Shown piece by piece: positions 1-5,692 of a stretch of DNA of 5,692 nt. The translations under genes were made by a program, and so were the position numbers. This DNA is from Candidatus Methanophagales archaeon. GTDB taxonomy: Archaea > Halobacteriota > Syntropharchaeia > Alkanophagales > Methanospirareceae. The stretch covers positions 1 to 5,692 of the forward strand of contig JAUWVD010000085.1 of NCBI GenBank assembly GCA_030617585.1, in the 5' to 3' direction. Within the stretch, counting starts at the first letter, position 1; every line of letters begins with the position of its first letter. The notes under the pieces were generated by a model. The model did no database searches. It saw only the letters and a program-made list of their open reading frames with translations, and was not told where the DNA came from.

Positions 1-300
1 TTAAATTTGAAGTACATAGGACTGATTTTAACGATTTCTGGTATAATTCTGGCTGCCTGGGCATTTAGCTTGTTAGGCTTAAAGAGATCGTTGTGTCTCA
101 ATTTCTTTGCGGAAAACGTACCAATTGTAAATGAATCTGTGTATAAATACATTAACAATCCATTAGATTTTGGTCTTTGGATAGCTCTTGTTGGGTTTGC
201 GATTTTTACAGGCTCCATTTATAACTTCGCTATCGCGGTAGAATTTATAATCATTATGATTCCCCATATAATGCTGGAGAACAAACCTTTAAAGAAATAA
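1..300 (+). CDS. Phospholipid/isoprenylcysteine-type membrane methyltransferase, C-terminal part (5' cut by window edge)
   Basis: The frame is open to base 1 and ends at TAA 298-300, so this is the 3' part of a longer gene. A TTG at 7 is possible as a start but has no ribosome binding site inside the window. The visible ~99 residues are very hydrophobic: a first membrane segment (IGLILTISGIILAAWAF), a short polar stretch, the pair NNPLDFG, another long membrane segment, and an ENKPL tail. This order matches the C-terminal domain of the PEMT/ICMT superfamily, small integral membrane enzymes that use S-adenosylmethionine to methylate phospholipid head groups or prenylcysteine. There the usual pattern is (R/N)(H/N)PxYxG, a helical hairpin, then a conserved Glu. 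NNP fits PEMT better than the RHP of ICMT-like proteins. Known proteins of this superfamily are roughly 150-220 aa, so about half may be missing. The family call is by motif only, and the substrate cannot be told. Confidence 0.55.
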   Translation, partial: LNLKYIGLILTISGIILAAWAFSLLGLKRSLCLNFFAENVPIVNESVYKYINNPLDFGLWIALVGFAIFTGSIYNFAIAVEFIIIMIPHIMLENKPLKK

Positions 301-322
301 GGCATTTGTATAGCCGAAGAAT

Positions 323-379
323 AAATCCCAATGACAAATACTACAAAATCCCAAATAAATCCCAATTTCCAAATCCCAA
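323..379. repeat. Four irregularly spaced copies of AAATCCCAA
   Basis: The 9-mer AAATCCCAA occurs exactly at 323-331, 346-354, 357-365 and 371-379, with related CCAATTTCC between the last two. Spacings are 23, 11 and 14 nt, so this is a degenerate tandem tract rather than a regular array. Reading through it in the frame of the next gene yields a low-complexity Asn/Lys/Pro/Gln-rich peptide, which indicates noncoding repeat DNA rather than protein. Confidence 0.75.
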
Positions 380-380
380 A

Positions 381-387
381 GAGGAAG
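381..387 (+). promoter_or_regulatory. Ribosome binding site that supports the DUF3841 start at 397
   Basis: The purine stretch GAGGAAG lies about 9 nt before ATG 397 and just after the last AAATCCCAA copy. The alternative upstream ATG at 331 is preceded only by AAATCCC repeat sequence with no SD-like element. The match to GGAGG is partial. Confidence 0.5.
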
Positions 388-396
388 AAAAACCTG

Positions 397-987
397 ATGC
401 GGCTGTGGACAATTCAAACAAAAGATACTTGGGCCCATGCAGAGAAATCAGGAGTGCTTGAGTGGAACGAACTTCATATTGATGCAGATAAAGAGATTAA
501 TAGTTGGTTAAGACCTGCATACGATTGGATGGTGGGACAGCTCGAACAGCGAGTGAAAAATTATCCTCACAAGAAGTACCCTATATGGGCATGGTATCAT
601 CCAAAACCTGATTTGCGACGGAGTGGACACTTACCTCGTGGTACATCAGGAGTGCGAGTTGAATTTCTCGTTAGCTCTGATAGGGCATTATTATCAGACT
701 TTGAAGCCTGGCACGCGGTTCTCAATTGTTGGTATCTGTCTTTGTCAGATGAGGAAAGTGAGAATTGGGACAACCGCTGTGAAAGGGCGGGAATACAAAT
801 AGGTTGGGAAAACTGGTCTCCACCTTCACCATTTAAGGAAGAAATCTTGAGGAGTTGGGAACGAATCTTCGCCCTGGAACTTTTGAAAACGCATTTGGAA
901 TGGACAAGTGGAGAAACAATACAGGCATGTATCGAAAAAATATATATGGATGAGGTAGTAAATGTAACTTATTTTAAGGCAAGATAA
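397..987 (+). CDS. DUF3841 family protein
   Basis: A soluble protein of 196 aa with the DUF3841 pattern from end to end: MRLWTIQ at the N-terminus, AYDWMVGQLEQR at residues 41-52, YPIWAWY at 61-67, LLSDFEAWHAVLN at 98-110, SWERIF at 153-158 and GETIQACIEKIYMDEV near the C-terminus. It is rich in Trp (about 13), and no signal peptide or membrane segment is seen. The function of the family is unknown to me. Members are scattered across bacteria and some archaea, which suggests transfer. The frame can be extended to ATG 331 (218 aa), but those 22 residues are translated AAATCCCAA repeats. The family normally begins at MRLxTIQ and the purine-rich site precedes 397, so I choose the shorter form. 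No clear promoter lies in the 96 nt after the methyltransferase gene, so co-transcription with it is possible. Confidence 0.85.
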   Translation: MRLWTIQTKDTWAHAEKSGVLEWNELHIDADKEINSWLRPAYDWMVGQLEQRVKNYPHKKYPIWAWYHPKPDLRRSGHLPRGTSGVRVEFLVSSDRALLSDFEAWHAVLNCWYLSLSDEESENWDNRCERAGIQIGWENWSPPSPFKEEILRSWERIFALELLKTHLEWTSGETIQACIEKIYMDEVVNVTYFKAR

Positions 988-1060
988 ATCTAAAAGAAAA
1001 TGAAAAAAGCTTAGATCTGCGAGCTTCTGACTGGTGTTCGTAATTCCCGAAAGTAAATTT

Positions 1061-1080
1061 AATTATAAATGTATATAAAA
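1061..1080 (+). promoter_or_regulatory. Archaeal TATA-box region for the pRiA4b ORF-3-like gene
   Basis: An AT-rich block holds two candidate TATA boxes, TTATAAAT at 1063-1070 and TATATAAAA at 1072-1080. They lie 30-50 nt upstream of ATG 1111. Archaeal transcription starts about 25 nt past the box centre, so the first box would place the start near 1092, just before the SD, and is the better fit. It suggests the gene has its own promoter, separate from DUF3841. Confidence 0.5.
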
Positions 1081-1110
1081 TAGAGGCATTAACAATCAAG
1101 AGGGGAAATC

Positions 1111-1713
1111 ATGGCGAAGAAGAAATACAATCAGGTGTTTCAATTTAAGATTACACTGAAAGGTATCAAACCACCTATTTGGAGGCGAACACAGGTCCCG
1201 GAAATTTATACCTTCTGGGACTTACACGTTGCCATCCAGGACGCTATGGGTTGGGACGATTACCATTTTCATGAGTTTGAAATGGTCAACCCTTCAACAG
1301 GTTTAAGAGAGAATATAGGTATCCCCGCCCCGGATGAAGTTTTTGATAGAGAGGTTCTTCCGGGCTGGGGAGAAAAAATAGCTGACTTCTTCTCTATGGC
1401 GAATCGAACCGCAAGTTACGTATATGATTTCGGTGATTCTTGGGTGCACAAAATACAATTGGAAAAAATATGTCCAAGAGATAAGGACATTAAATATCCG
1501 ATATGTATCAAAGGCAAAAGAGCATGTCCTCCCGAAGATTGTGGTGGTGTCTGGGGGTATGCAGAGCTTTTAGAAATCATAAACAATCCCGAGCATGAAG
1601 AGTTTGAAGAAATGATGGAGTGGCTTGGTGGAGGATTCGACCCTGAACATTTTGACACGGCAGAGGTCGGTTTTGATGACCCTGATAAACGTCGCAAATT
1701 TGCTTTTGGGTAG
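1111..1713 (+). CDS. Plasmid pRiA4b ORF-3 / IS1096 TnpR passenger family protein
   Basis: A 200-residue soluble protein covering the whole PF07929 family pattern: a first strand ending in LKGIKPPIWRR (16-26), FWDLHVAIQDAMGWDDYHFHEF (a helix then a His-rich strand, roughly 35-56), YDFGDSWVH (105-113), a Cys-Pro segment with C139 and C144 in GKRACPPEDCGGVWGY (135-150), and FDPEHFD (176-182). The family was first seen on an Agrobacterium Ri plasmid and as a passenger of IS1096, where it was labelled TnpR. It is not a serine resolvase, and its biochemical role is not established as far as I know. SD AAGAGGGG at 1098-1105 lies 5 nt before ATG. There is no transposase or terminal inverted repeat around it, so it is a chromosomal stand-alone copy here. 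A reverse-strand frame within it is a shadow. Confidence 0.92.
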   Translation: MAKKKYNQVFQFKITLKGIKPPIWRRTQVPEIYTFWDLHVAIQDAMGWDDYHFHEFEMVNPSTGLRENIGIPAPDEVFDREVLPGWGEKIADFFSMANRTASYVYDFGDSWVHKIQLEKICPRDKDIKYPICIKGKRACPPEDCGGVWGYAELLEIINNPEHEEFEEMMEWLGGGFDPEHFDTAEVGFDDPDKRRKFAFG

Positions 1714-1752
1714 GTGCTACTTATGGCAAAAAGAAGCAATAAAACAAGGAAC

Positions 1753-1786
1753 ATTCGTGTCTACGTTAATTCGTGTTAATCAGTGT
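1753..1786. repeat. Degenerate ATTCGTGT-type direct repeats
   Basis: ATTCGTGT occurs at 1753-1760 and again at 1769-1776, followed by the related AATCAGTGT at 1778-1786. TTAAT-type spacers link the last units. The tract lies in the intergenic space just after the pRiA4b ORF-3-like gene. It looks like a short interspersed noncoding repeat. A tiny ATG frame running into it (1723-1779) is not credible as a gene. Confidence 0.6.
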
Positions 1787-1795
1787 CCCTAAAAT

Positions 1796-1845
1796 CCTTT
1801 TTGTGGGTCTTTACTTTTGCTGTGCTATAAAATAAATTTTAATAC
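1796..1845. terminator. Possible bidirectional T-rich termination zone between convergent genes
   Basis: Between the stops of the two convergent blocks, the plus strand has CCTTTTTG (T5 at 1798-1802) and CTTTT (1814-1818). The minus strand reads AAAATTTATTTTATAG over about 1826-1840. Archaeal RNA polymerase terminates at short U-runs without needing a hairpin, and I see no strong hairpin here. Position and composition are the only support. Confidence 0.3.
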
Positions 1846-1877
1846 TTAACCGAACGCACATGACAAATCTCAATCAA

Positions 1878-2396
1878 TCAACCACTCACATACCCCAACG
1901 TCTCACATAACTCTCTTCGCTCCTTCTTCTCCGTCTCCGTCTCTATCCGGTTCGCAGACGTGCCGTCAACAGCTCCTAGCACTGCCCGGCCTAGTTCTGT
2001 CTCAGCGACAATAACGTCCAGAGGATTCGCAGAAGCGACAAAAATATTCGCAACCGCAGGATGCGATTTCAAAACCGTCAGTACGTTTATTGGAAATGCA
2101 CCATCCATAATAATAAAAAAAGTGTGAGAAGCGCCGATTCGAAGGCAATTCTCACCGGCTAACTCCTTTAAGCGCTCGTCATTTCCCGTAACCCTTGTCA
2201 ACTTCGGCACTGCTTCGTTCATTGCAACGGCACATTTCAGCGCTGGCACTGTGGTCAATAGCGTCTTGAATAGGTCATCGCAGGCGAAGATAGAGAAATT
2301 ACCCTGCCCTATTATCACCTGCTTCTCTTCCGGATTATTCACCTCTACCCGCTCGATCATTACCGCTGCTGCTTCTTCAGCACCTGTTTTTGACAT
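1878..2396 (-). CDS. Adenosine-specific kinase family protein (COG1839/PF04008)
   Basis: A soluble alpha/beta protein, 172 aa from ATG 2396. Hallmarks of the family are visible in order: VIIGQGNF (27-34), the TTVPALKCAVAMNEA region (48-62), TGNDERL (70-76), HTFFII (91-96), the strictly kept AFPINVL (100-106), and the long signature ASANPLDVIVAETELGRAVLGAVDG (residues 121-145). The family is widespread in archaea and thermophilic bacteria. Its name rests on structural work with a Pyrobaculum member that binds adenosine; the in vivo role is not well settled. Neither start has a good SD. ATG 2396 lies 10 nt after the ferredoxin stop, which would allow translational coupling. The internal Met13 (codon 2358-2360) would give 160 aa and agrees better with the usual family N-terminus, since residues 1-12 are Ala/Glu-rich and extra. 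It is the second gene of a probable ferredoxin operon. Family confident, start uncertain. Confidence 0.9.
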   Translation of the reverse strand: MSKTGAEEAAAVMIERVEVNNPEEKQVIIGQGNFSIFACDDLFKTLLTTVPALKCAVAMNEAVPKLTRVTGNDERLKELAGENCLRIGASHTFFIIMDGAFPINVLTVLKSHPAVANIFVASANPLDVIVAETELGRAVLGAVDGTSANRIETETEKKERRELCETLGYVSG

Positions 2397-2406
2397 GTTT
2401 AAGGTT

Positions 2407-2601
2407 TTACTCTGCGTCTACCATGCTTATTGCACCCTGCTCGCATACATCTATGCAGGTTTCGCAATCGGTGCATTCCTCGGCGTTGACTACCGCATGT
2501 TTATCGTCCCCTTCTCCTTTCAGAGTTATGCACTCTACCGAACACTCCTCTACACAATTTCCACATCCATCACACTTTTCTATATCTACTACTGCTGGCA
2601 T
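2407..2601 (-). CDS. Small 2[4Fe-4S] ferredoxin
   Basis: A 64-residue electron carrier with two CxxCxxCxxxC motifs: C10, C13, C16, C20 and C43, C46, C49, C53 (numbered from Met at 2601). The pattern is MPAVVDIEKCDGCGNCVEEC, a KGEGDDKH linker, then CTDCETCIDVC. Each motif should bind one [4Fe-4S] cluster. The protein is strongly acidic, with no membrane or fused domain, so it is a free cytoplasmic carrier; its redox partners are unknown. Two oddities stand out: the Pro that normally follows the fourth Cys is replaced by Ser21 and Glu54, and there is an additional C24. The frame extends to a GTG at 2616, but that GTG is inside the Shine-Dalgarno AAGGTGAT, so translation surely starts at 2601. 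The gene lies between ileS (upstream, 65 nt gap) and the adenosine-specific kinase gene (10 nt gap), with a TATA box of its own. Confidence 0.93.
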   Translation of the reverse strand: MPAVVDIEKCDGCGNCVEECSVECITLKGEGDDKHAVVNAEECTDCETCIDVCEQGAISMVDAE

Positions 2602-2611
2602 TTTTTTTCTT

Positions 2612-2619
2612 ATCACCTT
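2612..2619 (-). promoter_or_regulatory. Strong Shine-Dalgarno site that decides the ferredoxin start
   Basis: On the minus strand AAGGTGAT lies 10 nt before ATG 2601 and pairs with the conserved ATCACCTCC end of 16S rRNA. A GTG within it is in frame with the ferredoxin and would add MIRKK, but a codon inside the SD cannot be its own start. Confidence 0.8.
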
Positions 2620-2645
2620 TTTAGTTAATATTCCATCATAAATTC

Positions 2646-2666
2646 TTTTTTTATAGTATATATAAA
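2646..2666 (-). promoter_or_regulatory. TATA-box promoter of the ferredoxin/adenosine-kinase operon
   Basis: On the minus strand TTTATATATA (2657-2666) follows directly after the ileS TAA stop. A second candidate, TATAAAAAAA (2646-2655), lies just downstream. Counting about 25 nt from the box centre puts the transcript start near 2636 or 2626, both ahead of the SD at 2612-2619. This supports a separate transcript for the small genes, although read-through from ileS is not excluded because no U-run follows its stop. Confidence 0.6.
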
Positions 2667-5621
2667 TTACTGTTTTATCGCAAGATGAACTTCCTTTTTT
2701 CCTATCTTCCAGTCCTTCTCGTAGATTTTATCACCACTCTCTGATGGCTTTCCCTCTTCTATAGTCTCTGCAAGCGTCTCAGTACAGATATAGTCCGAGA
2801 ATCTATCTATCGCTTCTTTTACCTCTTCGTCACCCTCGTACATGATCCTTATCTTCGCAGTATACTCCAAATCTATGTCTTTTCTCATGCCCTGTATCCG
2901 CCTTACGAGGTCTCTAACTAAACCCTCCTCTATGAGGCCCTTATCCAGGTAAGTGTCCAGGAACAGGGCGGTATCTTCATCCACATCTACCTGTTTATAA
3001 GCATCCGCAGCGACAAATGCATCATCCTCAAATCGCACTTCGTTTACATTCAATTCGTCCTTCAATACCCCCACCAAACGTTCTACATTCTTCCGCTTTT
3101 TATCACTACAAACCACTACGACCTCTTTTAACGGTTGTCGTATTTTTATTCCCGCCTCTGCCCTCGCTCGCCGGCCGGCCTCCACCAATTTTGAAGCCAT
3201 GCCCATAGAAACCTCTAATTCCGTATCTATAAACGATTCGTCGGGTGATGGATAGTCGCAGAGGTGTACACTTTCAAGTACGTCATCAGAAACACCACGC
3301 ACTAGTTTCTGATAGATGTGCTCAGTGATGAAGGGCACAAAAGGCGCGAGCAGTTTGCATAACGAAACAAGAACTTCAAATAGCGTTATATATGCGCTAT
3401 CCTTATCAAAATCCGCCTCTACTATCCAGAACCGTCTCCTTGATCGTCTTATATACCAGTTGCTCAGGTCGTTAACTATAAAATCCTCCATCTTACGCGC
3501 GGCAACGTGTATTTCAAACCGCTCTATTGACTCTATCACTGCCTTTGTGAGCGTGTTTAGCCGTGATATAATCCATCTATCCATCGCATTCCTTTTCCCC
3601 ACTGGGATCTCCTTCTCATTCGGATTGAACTCATCTATGACCGCGTAAGTAACGAAGAAGAAATACGAGTTCCAGAGTGTATTCAAGAACTTCTTCTGCT
3701 TTTCTATTACCCCCTTCTCGGTGAACCGTACATCCTCGGATAGAGGCCCTGCGGTGTAGAAATACCATCTCAACGCATCTGCCCCTTCCTTATCCAGCGT
3801 AGATGTTATATCCACCACGTTCCCCTTGCTCTTACTCATCTTTACGCCTTTCTCATCCAGTATATGGCCTAGCGAAAGCACGTTTAGGTAGGGCGGGGCA
3901 TCAAAAATAGTGGTTGAGATCGCAAGCAGGGAATAGAACCAGCCACGAGTCTGGTCTATCGCTTCCGTAATGAAATCAGCGGGGAAGTTCCGCTCAAACT
4001 CGTCCTTTTCAAATGGATAATGCCATTGCGCAAATGGGGCTGCACCGGAGTCATACCAGCAATCTATGACATCCTCTACCCTTCTCATTTCTCCGCCACA
4101 ATCCTCACACTCAAACACTACATCGTCTATGTAAGGTCGGTGCAAGTCGCTGGAAACCGAATTCTTTGCCCTTTCTTTCAACTCTTTTATACTACCTACA
4201 CAGAACTCCTTACCACAATTGGCGCATATCCATATATTCAACGGAGTACCCCAGAACCGCTCCCGGCTAAGTGCCCAATCCTCAATGTTATCTAAGAAGT
4301 TTCCGAATCGCCCATGCTTCAAATGCGCCGGATACCAGTTGATCTTTTCGTTATTCGCCATTAAATTATCACGTAACGATTTCATTGCGATGAACCATGA
4401 TTCACGTGCGTAATACAAAAGAGGTGAACCACAGCGCCAGCAAAAGGGATACGAATGCGAATACCGTTCCTCTTTATATAATATACCTCGCTGATCCAAC
4501 ATTTCTATTATCTGCCTATCGGCATCCTTCACGAACGTACCGTCCAGTGGTGGAACTTCACTCGTGAAGCGACCTTCGGCATTCACGGGCTGTGAAAAGC
4601 CCAAGTTCTTATCTCGGCATACCCCATAATCATCTTCGCCAAATGCCGGTGCTATATGAACAACGCCCGTACCTTCATCCAGAGTAACGAAATCAGCGGT
4701 GACTACTTTCTGTGAATCGCCACCCTCTATCGTTGCGAAATCAAAAAGCCGCTCGTATTCCAAATCTGCCAAATCGGCACCCGTATACCCTTCTATTATT
4801 TCATATTCGGATTCTAAAACATCTAATCGCGATTCCGCGAGTATCAGGTCCTCTTCTTTTGCTCTGTCTTTAACTCTCGCCTTTACATATCTGTGTTCCG
4901 GATGAACGGCAAGTGCAATATTACCCATCAATGTCCAGGGCGTAGTTGTCCAGGCTAATAGATACGTATCCGGCTGCTTCAATTTGAACTTCACATATAC
5001 AGAAGGGTCTTCTACATCGCGATAGCCCTGTGCTACTTCATGACTACTTAGCGTGGTCTCACACCTAGGGCAGTAAGGAACGACCTTATGCCCCTTATAA
5101 AGCAAACCCTTTTTCCAGGTCTCCTTTAACGACCACCAGACGGATTCGATATATTTGTTATCAAAGGTGATGTAAGGAGAATCCATATCAATCCAGAATC
5201 CCACCCGTTTCGTGGCATTTACCCATTCTTTCTCATAACGGAAGACGGAATCTTTGCATTTCTTGTTGAACTTCTCAATACCGTAGTTCTCTATCTCCCC
5301 TTTGGTATTAATCCTCAGATTTTTCTCCACTTCTATCTCCACCGGAAGACCATGGGTGTCCCAGCCCGCTTTTCGCTCTACGTAATAACCCTGCATGGTC
5401 CTGTATCTCAGCACAAGGTCTTTCACTACCCTTGTAAGTATATGCCCTGGATGTGGAAGTCCATTTGCAGTTGGTGGCCCCTCGATAAAAACGAACTTCT
5501 TACCGTTTTTACGCTGGTTCACGCTGCGCTCAAAGGTGTCTTCGGTATCCCATAGCTCTAATATCTCTTCTTCCAACTTCACGAAATCGGGTCTTTGCGT
5601 TTCGCTTCTGAAATACGCCAT
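2667..5621 (-). CDS. ileS: Isoleucyl-tRNA synthetase (archaeal/eukaryotic type)
   Basis: Charges tRNA-Ile with isoleucine using ATP in the cytoplasm; a class Ia synthetase of 984 aa, complete. In order: the ATP-binding HIGH-type motif HPGH at 57-60 within GPPTANGLPHPGH; WDTHGLPVE (87-95); the CP1 editing domain (about 185-400) with threonine-rich WTTTPWT (224-230) and GTGVVHIAPAFGEDD (317-331), whose last Asp corresponds to the editing Asp that positions the mischarged amino acid; the Ile-type signature SRERFWGTPLNIW (452-464); KMSKS at 594-598; an anticodon-binding domain with NWYIRRSRRRFW (721-732); and a C-terminal tail. Metal-binding Cys pairs are C184/C187, C394/C397, C466/C469 and C505/C508. 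SD GGAG (5630-5633) lies 8 nt before ATG 5621. All catalytic and editing motifs are intact, so it should be the functional housekeeping copy. Several plus-strand frames across it are shadows. Confidence 0.98.
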   Translation of the reverse strand: MAYFRSETQRPDFVKLEEEILELWDTEDTFERSVNQRKNGKKFVFIEGPPTANGLPHPGHILTRVVKDLVLRYRTMQGYYVERKAGWDTHGLPVEIEVEKNLRINTKGEIENYGIEKFNKKCKDSVFRYEKEWVNATKRVGFWIDMDSPYITFDNKYIESVWWSLKETWKKGLLYKGHKVVPYCPRCETTLSSHEVAQGYRDVEDPSVYVKFKLKQPDTYLLAWTTTPWTLMGNIALAVHPEHRYVKARVKDRAKEEDLILAESRLDVLESEYEIIEGYTGADLADLEYERLFDFATIEGGDSQKVVTADFVTLDEGTGVVHIAPAFGEDDYGVCRDKNLGFSQPVNAEGRFTSEVPPLDGTFVKDADRQIIEMLDQRGILYKEERYSHSYPFCWRCGSPLLYYARESWFIAMKSLRDNLMANNEKINWYPAHLKHGRFGNFLDNIEDWALSRERFWGTPLNIWICANCGKEFCVGSIKELKERAKNSVSSDLHRPYIDDVVFECEDCGGEMRRVEDVIDCWYDSGAAPFAQWHYPFEKDEFERNFPADFITEAIDQTRGWFYSLLAISTTIFDAPPYLNVLSLGHILDEKGVKMSKSKGNVVDITSTLDKEGADALRWYFYTAGPLSEDVRFTEKGVIEKQKKFLNTLWNSYFFFVTYAVIDEFNPNEKEIPVGKRNAMDRWIISRLNTLTKAVIESIERFEIHVAARKMEDFIVNDLSNWYIRRSRRRFWIVEADFDKDSAYITLFEVLVSLCKLLAPFVPFITEHIYQKLVRGVSDDVLESVHLCDYPSPDESFIDTELEVSMGMASKLVEAGRRARAEAGIKIRQPLKEVVVVCSDKKRKNVERLVGVLKDELNVNEVRFEDDAFVAADAYKQVDVDEDTALFLDTYLDKGLIEEGLVRDLVRRIQGMRKDIDLEYTAKIRIMYEGDEEVKEAIDRFSDYICTETLAETIEEGKPSESGDKIYEKDWKIGKKEVHLAIKQ

Positions 5622-5678
5622 ATTTCTTTCTCCGTCAAAATAAATAATGTACTGTTACTTGTTTGTATGAAGATATAA

Positions 5679-5688
5679 TTTTTATATC
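5679..5688 (-). promoter_or_regulatory. TATA box of ileS
   Basis: On the minus strand GATATAAAAA lies about 60 nt upstream of the ileS ATG. A start about 25 nt past the box centre would fall near 5658, leaving a leader of roughly 35 nt that includes the GGAG site. The box is half of a short inverted repeat (5672-5688). Confidence 0.55.
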
Positions 5689-5692
5689 CATC

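Noticed and set aside
323..379. CRISPR-like array
   Set aside because: The repeated unit is only 9 nt with unequal spacers of 2-14 nt, and there are no cas genes.
988..1016. Possible hairpin ATCTAA / TTAGAT just after the DUF3841 stop, considered as a terminator
   Set aside because: A 6-bp AT-rich stem with a 17-nt loop and no following U-run is too weak.
1416..1754. Minus-strand open frame of 112 codons overlapping the pRiA4b ORF-3-like gene
   Set aside because: It lies opposite a gene with full family motifs, is Ser/Pro-rich as expected of an antisense shadow, and has no recognisable domain.
1723..1779. Small frame MAKRSNKT... (18 codons) after the pRiA4b ORF-3-like gene
   Set aside because: It is very short, has no good SD, and its second half is the ATTCGTGT repeat.
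2602..2616. GTG start at 2616 for the ferredoxin
   Set aside because: The GTG is part of the AAGGTGAT Shine-Dalgarno sequence serving ATG 2601, and the family typically starts near MPAVV.
2251..2641. Plus-strand open frames of 83 and 125 codons across the ferredoxin/kinase junction
   Set aside because: They lie opposite two well-supported genes, have no SD, and encode Ser/Thr/Tyr-rich antisense-type peptides.
3017..5643. Several plus-strand open frames of 63-110 codons inside ileS
   Set aside because: All are antisense to a synthetase with every catalytic motif intact.

Overview
The window looks like a piece of an archaeal chromosome, most likely from a methanogen- or ANME-like euryarchaeon. 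Three things point there: an archaeal/eukaryotic-type isoleucyl-tRNA synthetase, an adenosine-specific kinase family protein (COG1839 type, mostly archaeal and thermophilic), and AT-rich TATA-box promoters rather than bacterial -35/-10 pairs. Shine-Dalgarno sites (GGAG, AGGTGAT, AGAGGGG) are also present. The lineage is an inference and cannot be fixed from this window alone.

Left half, plus strand (1-1790). The window opens inside the 3' part of a membrane phospholipid/isoprenylcysteine-type methyltransferase gene. A DUF3841 protein follows, then a stand-alone protein of the plasmid pRiA4b ORF-3 / IS1096 TnpR passenger family. These two genes have no assigned function and are typical accessory genes. 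They are bracketed by two short degenerate repeat tracts, four copies of AAATCCCAA upstream and ATTCGTGT-type repeats downstream. The upstream tract creates a spurious N-terminal extension on the DUF3841 reading frame.

Right half, minus strand (1878-5692). Read in the direction of transcription, this is a full-length ileS with its own TATA box and SD. It is followed by a TATA box abutting the ileS stop codon, a small 2[4Fe-4S] ferredoxin, and, 10 nt further on, an adenosine-specific kinase family gene. The last two look like an operon. The plus- and minus-strand blocks converge on the intergenic stretch 1714-1877, which carries T-rich runs on both strands that could serve as archaeal terminators.

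There is no sign of a CRISPR array, tRNA, rRNA, transposase or a clearly new multi-gene system. The points most worth a second look are the ferredoxin/adenosine-kinase pairing, the ferredoxin's missing cluster prolines, and the repeat-bracketed accessory pair.
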